Source of the DNA: Fomitopsis serialis
Taxonomy: Eukaryota > Basidiomycota > Agaricomycetes > Polyporales > Fomitopsidaceae
DNA: 64,000 nt
NCBI RefSeq assembly: GCF_022376445.1
Contig: NW_025954976.1
Span: 62,001-126,000, forward strand
Direction of reading: 5' to 3'
Shown here: positions 46,377 through 58,890 of the stretch, piece by piece
How positions within the stretch are numbered: position 1 is the stretch's first letter
Layout of the letters: every line of letters begins with the position of its first letter
Translations under genes and position numbers: made by a program
Notes under the pieces: model-generated
Database searches by the model: none
Seen by the model: the letters and a program-made list of their open reading frames with translations, nothing else
Told to the model about the DNA's origin: nothing

Positions 46377-48777
46377 AGACAGAACGTATCTGTCATGCTG
46401 ATATGGTAGGTCGCATGCATTGGCTATCGGTTTTCGTTGCATACGGAATTTTACAACTATCATCGCCATTATACTCCATCTCGCTGCATCACCCGTTGCA
46501 TGTCGCTCTGTTTAATCGTCACGCTAACGTCCACTTGCACACATGACATCTCTCTTCGCATATAGAACTGTAAACGCGTCTGAACTAACATGTACATTTA
46601 CCAAATTGACACTCGGACGAAGCGGAATGATTCCGATCATGCTCAGCTGAGCAAGAACGCGAAGTGCCTGTCGCGTCTGTGGCGTGTGAATCAGAGATAC
46701 ACAACGCGCTACGCGACGCGTCCGTTGTTCTCACGGTCTCCCGCTGTCGTTCACAAGCCATTCCGAGTTCGCTGAAGCCTGAGTGATACTGTTAGTACCG
46801 TTCCCCATTGAACAGACATTCACGCTGATCCCCAGTCAGCTTATGTGTTGCTGCTGCCTTCACGCATTAATAGATGCCTGTAACATGACACAACTCGGAA
46901 CACTGACTCCACTTCCGCACGGACTGTCTCCAGCCTGGGGCATGTCCATGGCGGAGGTGCAGATAGCGGTTCATTTCTAGTGGTAAGCGCGATTGACCTT
47001 ACTGAGAACCCGCCGACTCGCAGCCGTACCCTGATTCCCCTTCGCCGGCGTGCTATCCTATCCCGTTTGAATGACAGAAGCATCTTCAAATCCCTGTCCG
47101 AGCTCGCCGCTGACTCGTATGTCCTTAGGGCCGGGGTGCTGCTGATCTAAAAACTGCGCAGTCTGGTTCTTTAGGCGTGCCATGGGATATGTGGACAAAA
47201 CTCAATAATCAACGGCAATGTGCGAGATAATTGTCGAAATTAGTGAGTGCCGTGTGCTACTACTAGTATGACACCTCAGCAGACACATTGGGTCCTTAAC
47301 TGCGGCTGGCATTTTGCGATATGCTCTGTGGGTTCTTGGCATTCTGTTTCTGGCAAGCTCTGATCGAAAATCGTCCTGAAGGTTTGGTGTTACATACGAG
47401 TACTCGACGCACACATCTTCCAGTGTAGATAGTGCGGGTCTCTCGGGTCAAGTTACATCCGCTAGAGGCATCGTCGGGCTACGGGCTTACGGCTCAGAAA
47501 TGCCACACCACTACTAGCCACCGTAAGGAGCACGCCGAATCCCTTGCGATCCTCAGATATGCTGACACTTCGCCTCAGGTTCAGGCTGCGGTCAAATGTG
47601 TTAATAGCTGCCGCGACGATAAACACCGAATCGGTATGTCTTATTCCTCCGCCTATCTACATCTACGTCTTCCTCTTTGCAGAGTAGCAGCCCTGGTCGA
47701 CTGCTGGGAACTTTGCAAGAGGTATTTGAAGCGATCCACCGTGGCTCAGCTACCGCCGAGTCTCTTCAGCGCACTGCAATTATAACCGTTTGCGCACAGA
47801 TCCAATCCATATTCGTGCATTCCACAGTGGGATGAACTTCTCCGTCGCTAGTATTATATATGAGTGCCCCTCTATCTGTCAAATCATAATTAGCGGGGTA
47901 TGTAGTACGTCGCAGAGAGCGCATGTGCGACTTGGTCTGCACTGAGGTCGAGGCCCTAACACTGACCCATTCTGACGATGTCTGCATGTGGTCTCGGCGC
48001 GTATGCTCAGGGTCTACAATACAATTCTGTTCCAATAAGTGACAGCGCATGCCGGAAGCTCCCATTCTGACGACATGGTTTTTTATTCGTAATGGCTGGA
48101 CGCTGCGGAATGGTGCGGCTCGTGTCTAATTTTGTCGCCACACAGCTCTTGGGCGCTCTAAGCACACTAGTACGTCTACGGCTGTCTGTGGACTTGCTCG
48201 TTTTTCTCGGTTGCCTGTCGTTGGTTACGGTTGCAGGTACGCTAACGAGCACGACGCAGAACTCGATGCGATATTCACGGAGATGGCCCTCCCACCATGT
48301 CACTTTGAACACCGGCTCAATCGGAACCAGTACGAGTTTGTTGGATTACGTCGTCCCCGTTCGGCCTAGACCGCATTTACGACAGCCTCTGACCTTACAT
48401 GCACGTCGACAGCTGCCCTGTAATACTCATTCGTTAACCGACAGATCCCCTACACGTTGCAACGCCGATTCGTTCGACTTTTAGCCAAGAATTACGGGGC
48501 AGTGCGCTGGCCACGGCGACAGAGCAGTACATAATGGCTAACGCGTCCGCACCGCAGTTCACCGTCGATCGCAGGAAGCCAAGGCCAAATTTGGGCCAGA
48601 TCGACCATATCGCCGATAGGTTACGAGATAGACTAGCTCTGAATACATATGAAATCTAGTGATACCAACAGTATACAACACGGGGGACCCAAGTGTAAAT
48701 GCAGATATGTGCTATGCTATGAGTGTATGGTGGATCCAACGGCAATAATAAACAGCGTGAGAAGGGATGGACTACCT
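46377..48777. other. Intergenic with unassigned coding-like patches
   Basis: About 2.4 kb between convergent genes. Plus-strand patches near 47015-47140 (RTLIPLRRRAILSRLNDRSI, FKSLSELAADSYVLRAG), 47540-47780 (ESLAILRYADTSPQVQAAVK, VDCWELCKRYLKRS) and 48240-48370 (YANEHDAELDAIFTEM) look like exons of one gene, but I cannot join them into a consistent frame or name a family. The rest shows nothing. Confidence -1.
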
Positions 48778-50068
48778 CTAAGTCCGTGTAGCGTCGCGTG
48801 AAGACGGTAATTGCGAATGAGCACGATGTTTGGGTATGAAAATTGACATGGGATCTTTCTTTCCTGAGCCAGACCTAGCAGACACCGGGCGTGACGGGGG
48901 AGAGTGACATGTGGCGGGTGGTGACGTAGAGGGTGGACTACATCGCATCTCGAAGGCGGACAACGGTGTGGAAGGAGGAGTATCCTTCATCGCAGGAGGC
49001 GATCCGGAAGCCGGAGTACGACGCACGGCTACAGCGGTCACCGTGACGCGGCTGCCGGAACGGTGGCCTGGGGGCACAGAGCTTCCTGAAGGGGTTGTCG
49101 AGATCGTGGCTGACGAGGAAACCATTGGGCGGTTGGCGGTAGGCACGGATGGCGCCGCACAGGAAGTCTTGGCTTTCATGGGGATCATTGGCGTAACGTA
49201 GACACCCTTCTGCATGCGCGCTGCCTCTGTTCGAGTCCTCTGAATAAGGGTCTTGGGCTGATACGTTGCACCCCCTGGTGACATTAAGTCTTAGCACGAC
49301 GAGAAATGGCAAGTTGGAATACAGTCACGCACAGGGTCGGCCGCGTTTGGCGGGCGGCAATCTGTCAGTGAGCTTTATTCCGGATTCTTTCTTGCGGTCG
49401 TCAGCTTCCTGGCGGATTGTCCGCAAACGCGACTTCAGGTCTTCGAATCGTTGTGCCTCCATCTCTTGCAGAGCCTGCCAAGACCCAAGAGTTGTGAGCG
49501 CATGGCTACGGCGACATAACAAACTACTCACAAACCATTGGTCGCGCCATGACTCCGGTTCTGGACCTTGATCGGATTCGCATATCTGGGCGGCTTTCAT
49601 GGAGGTTCTGAAGCACAGCCCCTTCCAAATTTCTGCCACCGCAATAAGTCGAAATATTCGGTAAAGATGTTGGAATGACGCACCTCCTGTCTCTTGCTTA
49701 TATCCTAGAAAGCCGCACGAAAATCATGAGTACCCTGATCGTAAGAATTGGACAACACGGACCGGACTGGCCTGCTCTAACCGGAGCAGCATTTCGGCGG
49801 TGCAATTCTCAAGTATGGGTTTAACTAAGTCGAACCGCATACCGCTCACAGTAGATATGGCTACCTTCAAATCAGACCTCCGGCATGACACAATTTGAAC
49901 AGAAGACATACAGTCAACATGATTTGATGCCACTGCCCCCACAATTCGGTCAGCTCCTTCCTACAGATTTCGTGTGAACTTCGCCATTACGGTAACACAC
50001 TCACCTCGCTGGCAAAGCTGTACAAGAGTCGGCATCCGAAGAGCTGGTCTTTCTGTGTCTGACTGCAT
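48778..50068 (-). CDS. Elongin A (RNA polymerase II elongation factor SIII subunit A)
   Basis: Nuclear factor that stimulates Pol II elongation and, with Elongin B/C, recruits ubiquitin ligase activity to stalled polymerase. The ATG at 50068 opens MQSDTERPALRMPTLVQLCQ. The Elongin A core follows: VASNHVDSISTVSGMRFDLV, KPILENCTAEMLLRLEQASP, EIWKGLCF, EPESWRDQWF, then a basic helix (EMEAQRFEDLKSRLRTIRQE) and IKLTDRLPPAKR. The tail has TYQPKTLIQRTRTEAARMQK, a Ser/Pro/Thr-rich linker and FIPKHRAHSQLPS near the end. The ASP-to-EIW join needs a 13-nt exon at 49684-49696, the only choice that keeps frame. The family fit is good; the length (about 300 aa) is normal for fungi. Convergent with Gid7. 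Confidence -1.
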
Positions 50069-51299
50069 CCTGTACCACCCAGCTTGGGCTGATAGTTCGC
50101 CTCGATAGATGGGTGTCGTAAATGTAGCGCGTGTGGCTGCGTGTCGGATGCATTCTGTCGGTGGCGCGTATCAATGCTTCACGTGCATCGCTGCGCCTAA
50201 GTTACCGACAATTCCTTTTCAGGCAACAAGCAAGGTTGAGTGGACAGACTAGCCAAATAGTATGCCTTTCCCCTACCAGCTCGCCGTGCCTATTGAGGCC
50301 CGGCGGTTTGACTAAAGGCTCCAGCCGCATCACAGTTTAGCGACGGAACGTAACCAATACAGGCCGATGCCGATGACGACGCGTTGGCGTGCTGCTTGAA
50401 ACATGGCCCAGCCTTCGCTGAACCCTGTGTCAAAGGAGGCGAGGCGCGTGTAGCCCAAGTGTAGCCCGAGTAGGACAAGGGTCCATACGGCTACTGCCCG
50501 CGGCCTGTCCGAGAAAATCGAAAGTTGTAGTAGTCATGAGTTCTCCGATCCTTGCGCTTCGGACGGTAACTATCTCCCGATTTACTTCAGCTACTCTATT
50601 GCCGCCAATTCAATTGGCCCTCCCCCTTCGAATGCGCACACCGAAGTCTTGTGAGCAAAAATCTTGCGCATGATTTATTGATCTCTCATCATCGACGGAC
50701 ATGTCCGGACAAGAACGACCTTCCTTGCTGAACACGGGAGGGACAGCGAATACCACGGCAGCTATTTGACAACGAATGGTAACTAACCCATTACCTCTTT
50801 GAACATCCCGTGTCTAGATTGAGGAAAGCTGGCAATGTCCTTGTTGGGATGACGGCGTGGAAACGGGATGCTCCCCCCGGCTAACACGCTAGCGGCTGAT
50901 GCTCCTAATCTGTCGGATCTGGGACTCATCGTCAGACAAGGCTGGAGTTGCTCAGGCTCCCTGGGGCGCCAGCGATCCGTACCTGGTGGGCGCTCAATAC
51001 CTCAAACTATCCCTAACTCATAGGCTTGCACGATTTCTGGTCACGTATGCCATCCCGGATACGCGAATGATGCACCGGAGCTGCCGTAACCTTACCCTCC
51101 GTAGTCGGGCCCAATGACAGAATCGGTGCCATTATTTGCGCGAACGGTTTGGTCCATAGCGCTAAGGCTCACTGTATGCAATGGCGTCGCACTAACCACC
51201 GAAATTCTGCAGGCGGTCGAGGATAAAAGGCCGTAGTGTCCGCGGACTTCGCAGCCGTCACCTCCTGCCGTGTTCTCGTCAAAGCTGCGTCGCCTACCT
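50069..51299. promoter_or_regulatory. Divergent intergenic region, Elongin A / WOPR regulator
   Basis: 1.2 kb between divergent start codons, unusually long for this compact stretch. No conserved open frame. WOPR regulators often have long upstream regions, so this probably holds its promoter and 5' leader. I see no clear TATA box. Confidence -1.
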
Positions 51300-52238
51300 A
51301 TGTTCTACGACCCCGCCAACGACGTCCAACGCCCTACTCATCCTCGCTTGCATCTTCGCGACGTCCGAGATGCGCATATGTTGTTCGAAGCCGTGAGGCT
51401 CGGTTTGATCAAGCGGGTCCAGCGCCGTCTGAACGACGCCGAGAGGTCGAGCTTCATCCAGTCGGGCGCTGTGTTCGTCTGGGAGGAGAGTGAAGAGGAG
51501 ACTGGATTGAAGAGATGGACTGACGGCCGGATCTGGAGCCAGTCACGTATGCGGGAAGTGAGTGTATTTTTGCGCCTTCCAGCCATCTGCTGCTAATCAT
51601 GAGCCGTATCATCATCAGCCTTACTTGTTTTACGATGAGAAATTGTCTCAAGATGACCCTGACCCTCCGAGCGGACAGTCGTCCAGGTAAGTAAGCTGCG
51701 AGGGAACCGGAGGCGCCTATGGATGCTGACATCACATGTTGACAGATCAACATTTCGTTTCGTAGAGGGACCATCGAGGACATGGTCCTCGTCAGCCCAG
51801 TCACACTACGAGCGCAGCGAGCATCATCCGACAGGACTCGTGAAACAGGCTTACTCTGCGTGGGTGTTGACCGCCCCCAATACCCGCCCGCGCAAGTGGC
51901 ACTTGACGGCGTATTTCACCTACGCTGACTTGCCGAACATTCCAACGGTCGACCGCGATCCGACCTTGCGCAATATAACCGTGCCACAAGGCGTCTATAG
52001 GAGTGGAAAATCGAGGACGAGGAACCCCGACGCGGGGCCCGTACCATATTCCCTACCTGCGCTTCATTCGGCGACACACTCGCTACCAGGTCGTCCGGGC
52101 ACTCCTGTCATTCTTCCACCGCCAAATGCGGACGCCGCCCCCGGGCAGGGAGAACAAAGCGGCAGCCCGCGTCGTTCACAGCCGCGTCGTCCAGAGGACG
52201 AGAGGATGATACGATTGCTGAACTCTAAGCCATTTTAA
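51300..52238 (+). CDS. Gti1/Pac2 (WOPR) transcription regulator
   Basis: Fungal-specific DNA-binding regulator of the Wor1/Ryp1/Sge1 family, which controls development and morphological switching. Exons 51300-51557, 51619-51686 and 51746-52238, giving about 270 residues. WOPR part a: LRDVRDAHMLFEAVRLGLIK, AERSSFIQSGAVFVWEESEE, LKRWTDGRIWSQSRMREPYL, FYDEKL. Part b: GLVKQAYSAWV, PRKWHLTAYFTYADLPNIPT, RNITVPQGVYRSGKSR. The GRIW(S/T)xSR signature is intact. The C-terminus is Pro/Ser-rich and disordered. The ATG at 51300 gives MFYDPANDVQRPTHPRLHL, close to the domain start, as is common for the Pac2-like subgroup. The frame has no disruption. Confidence -1.
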
Positions 52239-52480
52239 TGGACGCCATCGGACGCTTAATGGTTCTCTTTCGAGATGATAATGATCAGTTTTGTCCATTC
52301 TTTCCCAAGGAGACTTCTAACTTTACCTTGTCCTAATACCGAAAAGTACGGCCGTTGAAGTACACTGAAAGTAGCTGAACCTCCCTAATGTACATATCAG
52401 TGATATTATCTTGCATGCTGTCGGCTTCAATTGACACGTTTCCTACGAAGGCAGCAGAGGCACGAATGAAACCTTTCCCG

Positions 52481-53114
52481 TCACTCCTCGTCCGATGCTT
52501 CATTCTCTACTTGTTCTGCTCTCTCTTGCGCTTTCATTGCACCGACAAGATCGTCTGACTGGCCTTTTTGAGCTGCCAGCCGCTGTCCTGCAAACCGCGC
52601 ATGAGCTCAACATCCGACCGGAGCATCATGGCTACCTACTGATGAGCGTATGTATCGCTTCCTGTGTCTTGCGCTCCAAACGTGCGAGTTTCTTCTCCAT
52701 TTCCCGTTTCAGGTCCCAGTTCGGCCGTTTCGGCGCAATGTTGAATAGGTCCTGCGCAGCACGTCAGACCATTTGGCAACATATGCTCCCGGACACGCTA
52801 ACCAGATCCTGTGCTCTTCGTTGCTGGTCTTCCGCGATAATGGCCTCCGCCATGCCTTCTACTCTCTTTTCCACGGTGTCCTCCATGTGCGCCTCATCTT
52901 CACGGGTGTGCTTCTTCAGGGTACGGCTTTCCGGATCAAAGGTTCTGTGCTTGATGACTGAGTCCGCTGGTTCGCTGACGACAAGACAAGTTGTTAGACA
53001 ACAGTAGACACAGTTCCACAATGCTTACCCCTCATCCATAGCCTCGCCGGCCTTCCGTTTGCGAAGAGCAATGAGCCGCGCTTTGCGAACTTCAGAGGCA
53101 TCTGCGAGCGACAT
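52481..53114 (-). CDS. cwf18: Pre-mRNA splicing factor Cwf18 (CCDC12-like)
   Basis: Small coiled-coil spliceosome protein associated with the Cdc5/NTC complex. The ATG at 53114 opens MSLADASEVRKARLIALRKR. The family core follows after an intron near 52990: HRTFDPESRTLKKHTRED and VEKRVEGMAEAIIAEDQQRR, AQDLFNIAPKRPNWDLKREM, EKKLARLERKTQEAIH. The end is QSDDLVGAMKAQERAEQVEN and EASDEE. Length (about 150 residues) and charge pattern match. Three or four introns. It is divergent from GUF1, 265 bp away, and tail-to-tail with the WOPR gene. Confidence -1.
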
Positions 53115-53379
53115 TTTGTGGACAGGCGGCTTGCGAGAGCGTCAAGGCTGAGAGAGAACACGAACCCAGACTCGATTGATCATAGAGTGGCACCCAATTT
53201 GGGAGTGCCGCGGAGTGGTTGGTGTTGCTGACTAAGCATCCCAGAGTCGCTGTATTGGGCGCTTCCGGCCGTCTGGATAACTTCTTGACCAACGCGCTGC
53301 TACCCATTTCGCGCATATGCTTCCTGCTTTCGTATAGACCCCTCTGCGCACAGCCTCAGAACGCACAGGCGCGCCGCTG
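53115..53379. promoter_or_regulatory. Shared divergent promoter, cwf18 / GUF1
   Basis: 265 bp between divergent ATGs of two housekeeping genes. No TATA box is evident. Confidence -1.
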
Positions 53380-56261
53380 ATGAATGCTGCGTGGCAACAC
53401 TCCTGCTTGAGAGCTTTCCAGCGATACGCGACATGTGCCGGGCAGTCATGGGATGTATCCTTCCGGAGAGACCTCGCCACGTCGGCCGTCTGTTGCGCTG
53501 CTTCTAGGAAACTTGTTCGCATGGAGGATTTTCCATCTGATGTCATTCGGTATGGTGTCACCATTGCGAATGCAGACTAAGTGTTCTGAATCTGATCAGG
53601 AACTTCTCGATAATTGCCCACATCGGTATGTTGAATGCTATCCGCTGGTCGCAGAGAAGCATCGCAAACTCAAGCTACCCCATTTGCTATAGATCATGGT
53701 AAATCGACGCTAGCAGATAGGTATTTGTGCGCTGCCAAGCCGTTGACCGCTACTGACGCATCGGCAGATTGCTTGAGGTCCGTCGCGTCCGGCGGCGTTT
53801 TTTGGAAGCTAAGAATTGATGTCCGTGTAAAGCTGACAGGCACGATCGGCAAGCGACAGAAGGGTGTGAATCAACAGGTCCTGGACAAGCTGAAGGTGGA
53901 GCGGGAGCGCGGAATTACAGGTTCGTCTTCAGATACATGTACCGAGATATACTGCGCTGAATGCGCTAGTCAGTGAAGGCTCAGACGGCGAGGTAGAGTA
54001 TGCGAATTCTGTACGGTAACCTCTCACTCACCATGCCATTCAGTATGATCCACACAGTCTCCGGGCAACAATATCTCCTTAACCTCATTGATACACCTGT
54101 GCGCAGTCTCCCTATACAGTTATATTGGACTCGATGATTAAGCCTACATACCAGGGACACGTCGACTTTGCTTGGGAAGTCTCCCGTTCCTTGGCTGCCT
54201 GCCAGGGTGCCTTGCTGCTGGTGGATGCTACTCAAGGCATTCAAGCCCAGTCGATCTCCGTCTTCCACATCGCTCGAGAGCGCGGTCTCAAAATCATTCC
54301 AGTGCTGAACAAGGTAGCCGTCCCCTAGTGTCGAGGTCCCCGTTTTTTCGCTGACAATTCTGACGCAGATAGACCTCCCCGCCGCACAACCGGAGCTCAT
54401 CGCCGCCCAGGTGCAATCCACATTCGGTATAGATCCCGCCGACTGCATTGAAATATCGGCCAAAACGGGCAAGGGCGTCGAGAAGGTCCTGAAGGCCATC
54501 ATTGATCGAATTCCAGCTCCCGTGGGCGACGAGTCTGCACCACTGAAAGCCTTGCTATTTGACTCTTCGTACGTATGTTGCCTGTGACGGCATCACATTG
54601 TGCGTACTCACGGCTGTGCAGGTATGACAAGTACCGCGGCGTCATCTCACTCGTCAGCGTCCAGGCAGGCGTTCTGAAGAAGGGAGACAAGATCGCATCA
54701 TGCCATACACGTAAAAAGTATGATGTCGCCGACGTGGGTATTATGCACCCTGAAGAGGAGCCTGCCACCTGCTTGCGACCGGGACAGGTGGGCTATATCG
54801 CGTGCAATATGAAGGAATCCTCGGAAGGTTTGTGAGTGAAACAAGGTCGATTGTGTGCGAATTGAATAATTGTCCACAGCTCACGTCGGGGATACGCTGC
54901 ACCGCGTCGGCGAGTCCGTCGAATCTTTACCTGAGTTCAAGCTGGCGAAGGCTATGGTGTATGCGGGCGTTTACCCTATGGACAGCAATGATTTTGCGAA
55001 ACTGGAGGAATCCATAAAGAGGGTACTGTGGTGTCTGTTGCGTCCCTAAGGAGGGAGAGCTCATGCAGGGTCCTTTGGCAGCTCACTCTGACTGACCGGA
55101 GCGTCGAAGTCACCCGTGAATCATCCACTGCCCTTGGACAGGGCTGCCGGTTAGGCTTCCTCGGCACATTGCACATGGACGTCTTCCGGCAGCGGCTCGA
55201 GGACGAGTACGATGCAAATGTCATTATCACCGCGCCGACCGTGCCATACAAAGGTAGGTCCCTCGGACGCGTTTCTGTGCGCTCGCGCTGTTGAAACACT
55301 ACGAATTGGCAGTGGTATACATGGATCGGTCTGGAGATCGAACGGAGGTTGTCAGCAATCCGACTGCTTTCCCGGAAGTTGCCGACGCAGCGACGCGGGT
55401 CAGGGGAGTCCACGAACCCATCGTCAACGCATCTATCATTGTGCCGCAAGGTAGGGAACTCCGTTCACTCCACTCGCGTTTCGTTCACCGAGTATCCCTT
55501 TGCATCTAGAGTACCTCGGAGATATGATGGACTTGTGCTTCAGCCACCGCGGAGAGAACCTCGATCATCGCTACCTTGACGCCTCCGGAAGCACGGCTGC
55601 ACGGATCATACTGACCTGTACGTTGCCCTTGACGGAGATCGTGACGGACTTCTACGACAAGCTCAAGAGCCGCAGTTCGGGGTTCGCGAGCTTCGAGTGG
55701 GTCGTTTCACGCAGTGGTCCATTATGCCAACTAACGCTGGTCCCGGCAGCTATGAGAATGCCGGGTACCAGAAGAGCAATATGGTCAAGATGACATTTCT
55801 GCTGAATAACAAGCCAGTGGACGCTCTCGCGTTAATTGTGCATCGGTCAAATGAACAGGAAGTTGGCCGCCAATGGGTCAAGAAACTACGTGAGTCATGC
55901 TCAGCTGGCTCACTAATTCGATTGGATACATTTGCTGAGTGAGCACCTTACAGACAAGGTTATTCCTCGGCAGCTATTTGAAGTGCCCATCCAAGCCGCA
56001 GTCGGTAGGCGCATCGTCGCGCGCGAGACGCTATCCGCCTTGCGCGCAGACGTCACGGCAGGACTCTATGGCGGTGGGTAGCGTCGCCACAATTTGTCGA
56101 GCTGGCGACTAATGTCTGTTTGACGTGCACTAGGACATTACGAGCGGAAGCTGAAGCACCTGGAGAACCAGAAAGAGAGCAAAAGGCGGATGAAACGGGT
56201 CGGCAGCGTCGATCTTCCGCAAGAGGCATTTTTCGATATGTTGCGGACGAAATCGTCGTAG
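53380..56261 (+). CDS. GUF1: Mitochondrial translation factor GUF1 (LepA/EF-4)
   Basis: GTPase that helps mitochondrial ribosomes under stress by promoting back-translocation. The ATG at 53380 opens [20 protein letters not shown], an Arg/Ala-rich mitochondrial presequence. GTPase motifs follow: HIDHGKST (G1), RERGIT (G2), LNLIDTPGHVDF (G3), VLNKIDLP (G4) and ISAKTG (G5). LepA-specific parts: [61 protein letters not shown], and the EF-4 C-terminal domain with [22 protein letters not shown] and [20 protein letters not shown]. It ends [13 protein letters not shown]. About 12 introns; frame intact; about 650 residues, normal for the family. Convergent with the thioredoxin gene. Confidence -1.
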
Positions 56262-56535
56262 GCCGCGGCTGTCTGACCGCAGCCCTTCACATGTCAACGC
56301 TACCCCGGTCGCCACAGAGGCGTCCGTTGGTGGCCGCTGATGGTGGTGGTGTGCCGCGCTCCGATCGGGGAAGCTTGGCAGAGGTGTGTACAGCGCGCAG
56401 TGCTTAGTGCTAAAGCTACATTATACCGAAAGCGCATATAGTATGATGTCACGACGGAATGGAGATGTATCGAGCCGTGCCGGCGGGACGGAACGAGGGC
56501 AGTAGTGGTTGGTGACATACCGGGCCCCGTGCCAT

Positions 56536-57176
56536 TTAGAGGGATCGCAGGAAGGCGCGGACCTGCGCCTCTGGGAGCGCGCCGATAAATTTGTTCACCG
56601 GTTTGCCATCTCGGAAGGCCACGACGGTGGGCAGCGAGCGGACCTGTGAAACGCGTGAGGATGCTGCGACGCGAACGCCGGATGGGAGGGTGCACGGACA
56701 TTGTACTCCATCGCCAGGTCCGTTTCGGCATCGGTGTCCACGGTGACGAGGTCTACGGCGGCGCCGCTGCCTGTTTGAGTCTGGGTATCCGTGGCGACGT
56801 TCTCGAGGATGGGCGAGAGCATCTTGCATGGGTTGCACCAGCTGTACGGAGGCAGGACATGTTGTGTGAAGGTGGTGGTAGTGCGGACGTGGGCGAGCAG
56901 CTCACTCAGCGTAGAAGTCTACGAGGACGACCTTGTCCTCGTTCGATACTGCCGTTTTGAATGTCTATTTTGAGAGAGCGTGTGTGGTCCGAGTCGGACA
57001 TGCAGAGGGTCAGTCAGGGCGCGCGGATGCATGAGCTTGAATAATGGTTGACAGACCTCGGCGTTGGCATTGTGGAAGATTTCGCTGCGTGTGAGCGTCG
57101 AGTGGAATGATCGGACTTGATGTCTAGACGAGCGAAGAGCAGAGAATATCGTTCGGGTTGCAAGACGAGCAGACAT
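56536..57176 (-). CDS. Mitochondrial thioredoxin with WCNPC active site
   Basis: Small redox protein, probably imported into mitochondria. The ATG at 57176 opens MSARLATRTIFSALRSSRHQ and VRSFHSTLTR, an Arg/Ser-rich presequence ending in a typical cleavage-region RSFHS. The fold follows: FKTAVSNEDKVVLVDFYAD, active site WCNPCKMLSPILENVA, VDLVTVDTDAETDLAMEYNV, the cis-Pro loop RSLPTVVAFRDGKPVNKFIG, ending EAQVRAFLRSL. Three introns, one splitting the codon just before the active site (GA|C). The redox motif is CNPC, not the classical CGPC; both cysteines and the cis-Pro remain, so activity is expected but the redox potential may differ. Confidence -1.
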
Positions 57177-57722
57177 GTTGCAGACGACCGGTAGCGTGTG
57201 GCGGAACTAGACTCAGGTCGCAGCACTGTGAAGACGTCAGGCTTGCCGGAAACGTGATGCTCTACATATGGAAACCCCGATATTCACGGACGGCTTCGGT
57301 GAGGCGAGCCACTGCCCGGGTGCCTCGGGTCTCTCCGGGTGCTGGCAAAGGCCGCAACGGAGGCCAGCAGCAAGGGCCCAGAACGTTACCACTGACCAGT
57401 GCCGTCGACGAGTCAGTCGGCGACGGCTTCTCGCTCAGGATTTATCCGCACTGCCGTATATCATGATACATGACGGCATGGTACTATTCATGTAGGTTCA
57501 CTCTATCGATGAGGGTACGCGGTATGTGGATATAAGGTTCGAGGAGGGGGTTCATGGGGCGTCTTGGAGTGCCCCTCTCTCTGATTACAGCACCCATCTT
57601 CATTGCGACTAGCGAGAGCAACCACCGCTAGTCTTCAGGTCAGTACCAATCAAGCATACAGCGTTGCGATAACGGGCAGGCTAATAGTAGTGTTTGTCGT
57701 GTCGACAGGAGTTTGTTGGACA
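57177..57722. other. Divergent intergenic region, thioredoxin / methyltransferase
   Basis: About 550 bp with both promoters. Short open frames only (for example 57158-57466); nothing recognisable. Confidence -1.
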
Positions 57723-58528
57723 ATGGCCGCTACTTACATCAACGGGCACCAAGAGTCCGTCCTGCGCTCTCACAAATGGCGCACGGCAGAGAACTCTGCG
57801 GCGTACCTCCTGCCGCATATCAAGCCCGGAATGCGTATCCTGGACGTCGGGTGCGGCCCCGGGACCATCAGCATTGACTTCGCGACGCGCGTTCCACAGG
57901 GGCACGTTATCGGCCTCGAGAACAGCCCAGAGGTCCTCGTCGAGGCTCGCGCGACCGCGGCGAAGGGCGGCGTCGCCAACATCGAGTTCGTCGTCGGCGA
58001 CATCCACGCGCTGACTTCCCCGACGGGACGTTCGACATCGTGCACGCGCACCAGGTCCTCCAGCACATCAGCGACCCCGTCGGCGCCCTGCGCGAGATGA
58101 AGCGCGCGACGAAGCCCGGCGGACTCGTCGCCACGCGCGAGGGCGACTTCAACTCCATGACGTGGTTCCCGGAGAACGACGCGCTCGTCGAATGGCGCGA
58201 GTTGCACATGCGCGTCGGGCGCGCGCTCGGCGGCGAGCCCAACGCGGGGCGCAGGCTCGTGTCGTGGGCCATCCAGGCTGGGTTTGCGCGCAAGGACATC
58301 ACGGCGTCGTCCACCAGCTACTGCTACAGCGACCCGGAGGACCGGGCGTGGTGGAGCGTTATGTGGCAGGATCGCATCCTCGGGTCGTCCTTCCCCGAGC
58401 GCGTCCTTGACGGCGGTCATGCTACTCAGGCGGACTTGGAGAGGATGGCTCAGGCGTGGCGCAAGTGGGGCGAGCAAGAGGACGGCTGGTTCGCATTCCT
58501 GCACGGCGAGGTGCTGTGCCGTGTCTAA
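57723..58528 (+). CDS. SAM-dependent class I methyltransferase
   Basis: Single-exon gene of about 268 codons. The ATG at 57723 opens MAATYINGHQESVLRSHKWR. Class I motifs: motif I ILDVGCGPGTISIDFA, acidic motif GLENSPEV (binding the SAM ribose), motif II region FVVGDIHAL, post-motif FDIVHAHQVLQHISDPVGAL and REMKRATKPGGLVATREGDF. This UbiE/Erg6-like layout is common for small-molecule or lipid methyltransferases in fungi. The C-terminal half (MTWFPENDALVEWRELHMRV, WSVMWQDRILGS, AQAWRKWGEQEDGWFAFLHG) should form the substrate cover. A missing T near 58016 breaks the frame; the stop at 58526-58528 assumes it is restored. The substrate is unknown. Confidence -1.
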
Positions 58529-58890
58529 TTTCCGGACATCACTCGAAAGTCCTCCGCGTCGTCGAGGGACTCGAATCATTGGTACGTACTGATCGTGATA
58601 CCACGTACGGTGGTCACTGAGTCAACGTCCAATTATAGCGCATGTCTGGTCAGTCTCTAGGTAAATGAACTTCTCGCCGGTGATAGACATGCCAACTGAT
58701 GAACTGCACGGGAACAGCTGTTAGCGGGATTGAAATGCCCGTGAGGCCTTCATAGCTCAAAGCAGGCGTAACCGAGGCGGAAGGAGGCCATGGTTGCTGG
58801 GTCGTACTGAATTGGCCAATTGGAACGCGATCGATGGGCTACGGACGCGCCCAGCCACGCCCTATCAGCGTGTAGTCCAGGCTCTCTTGA

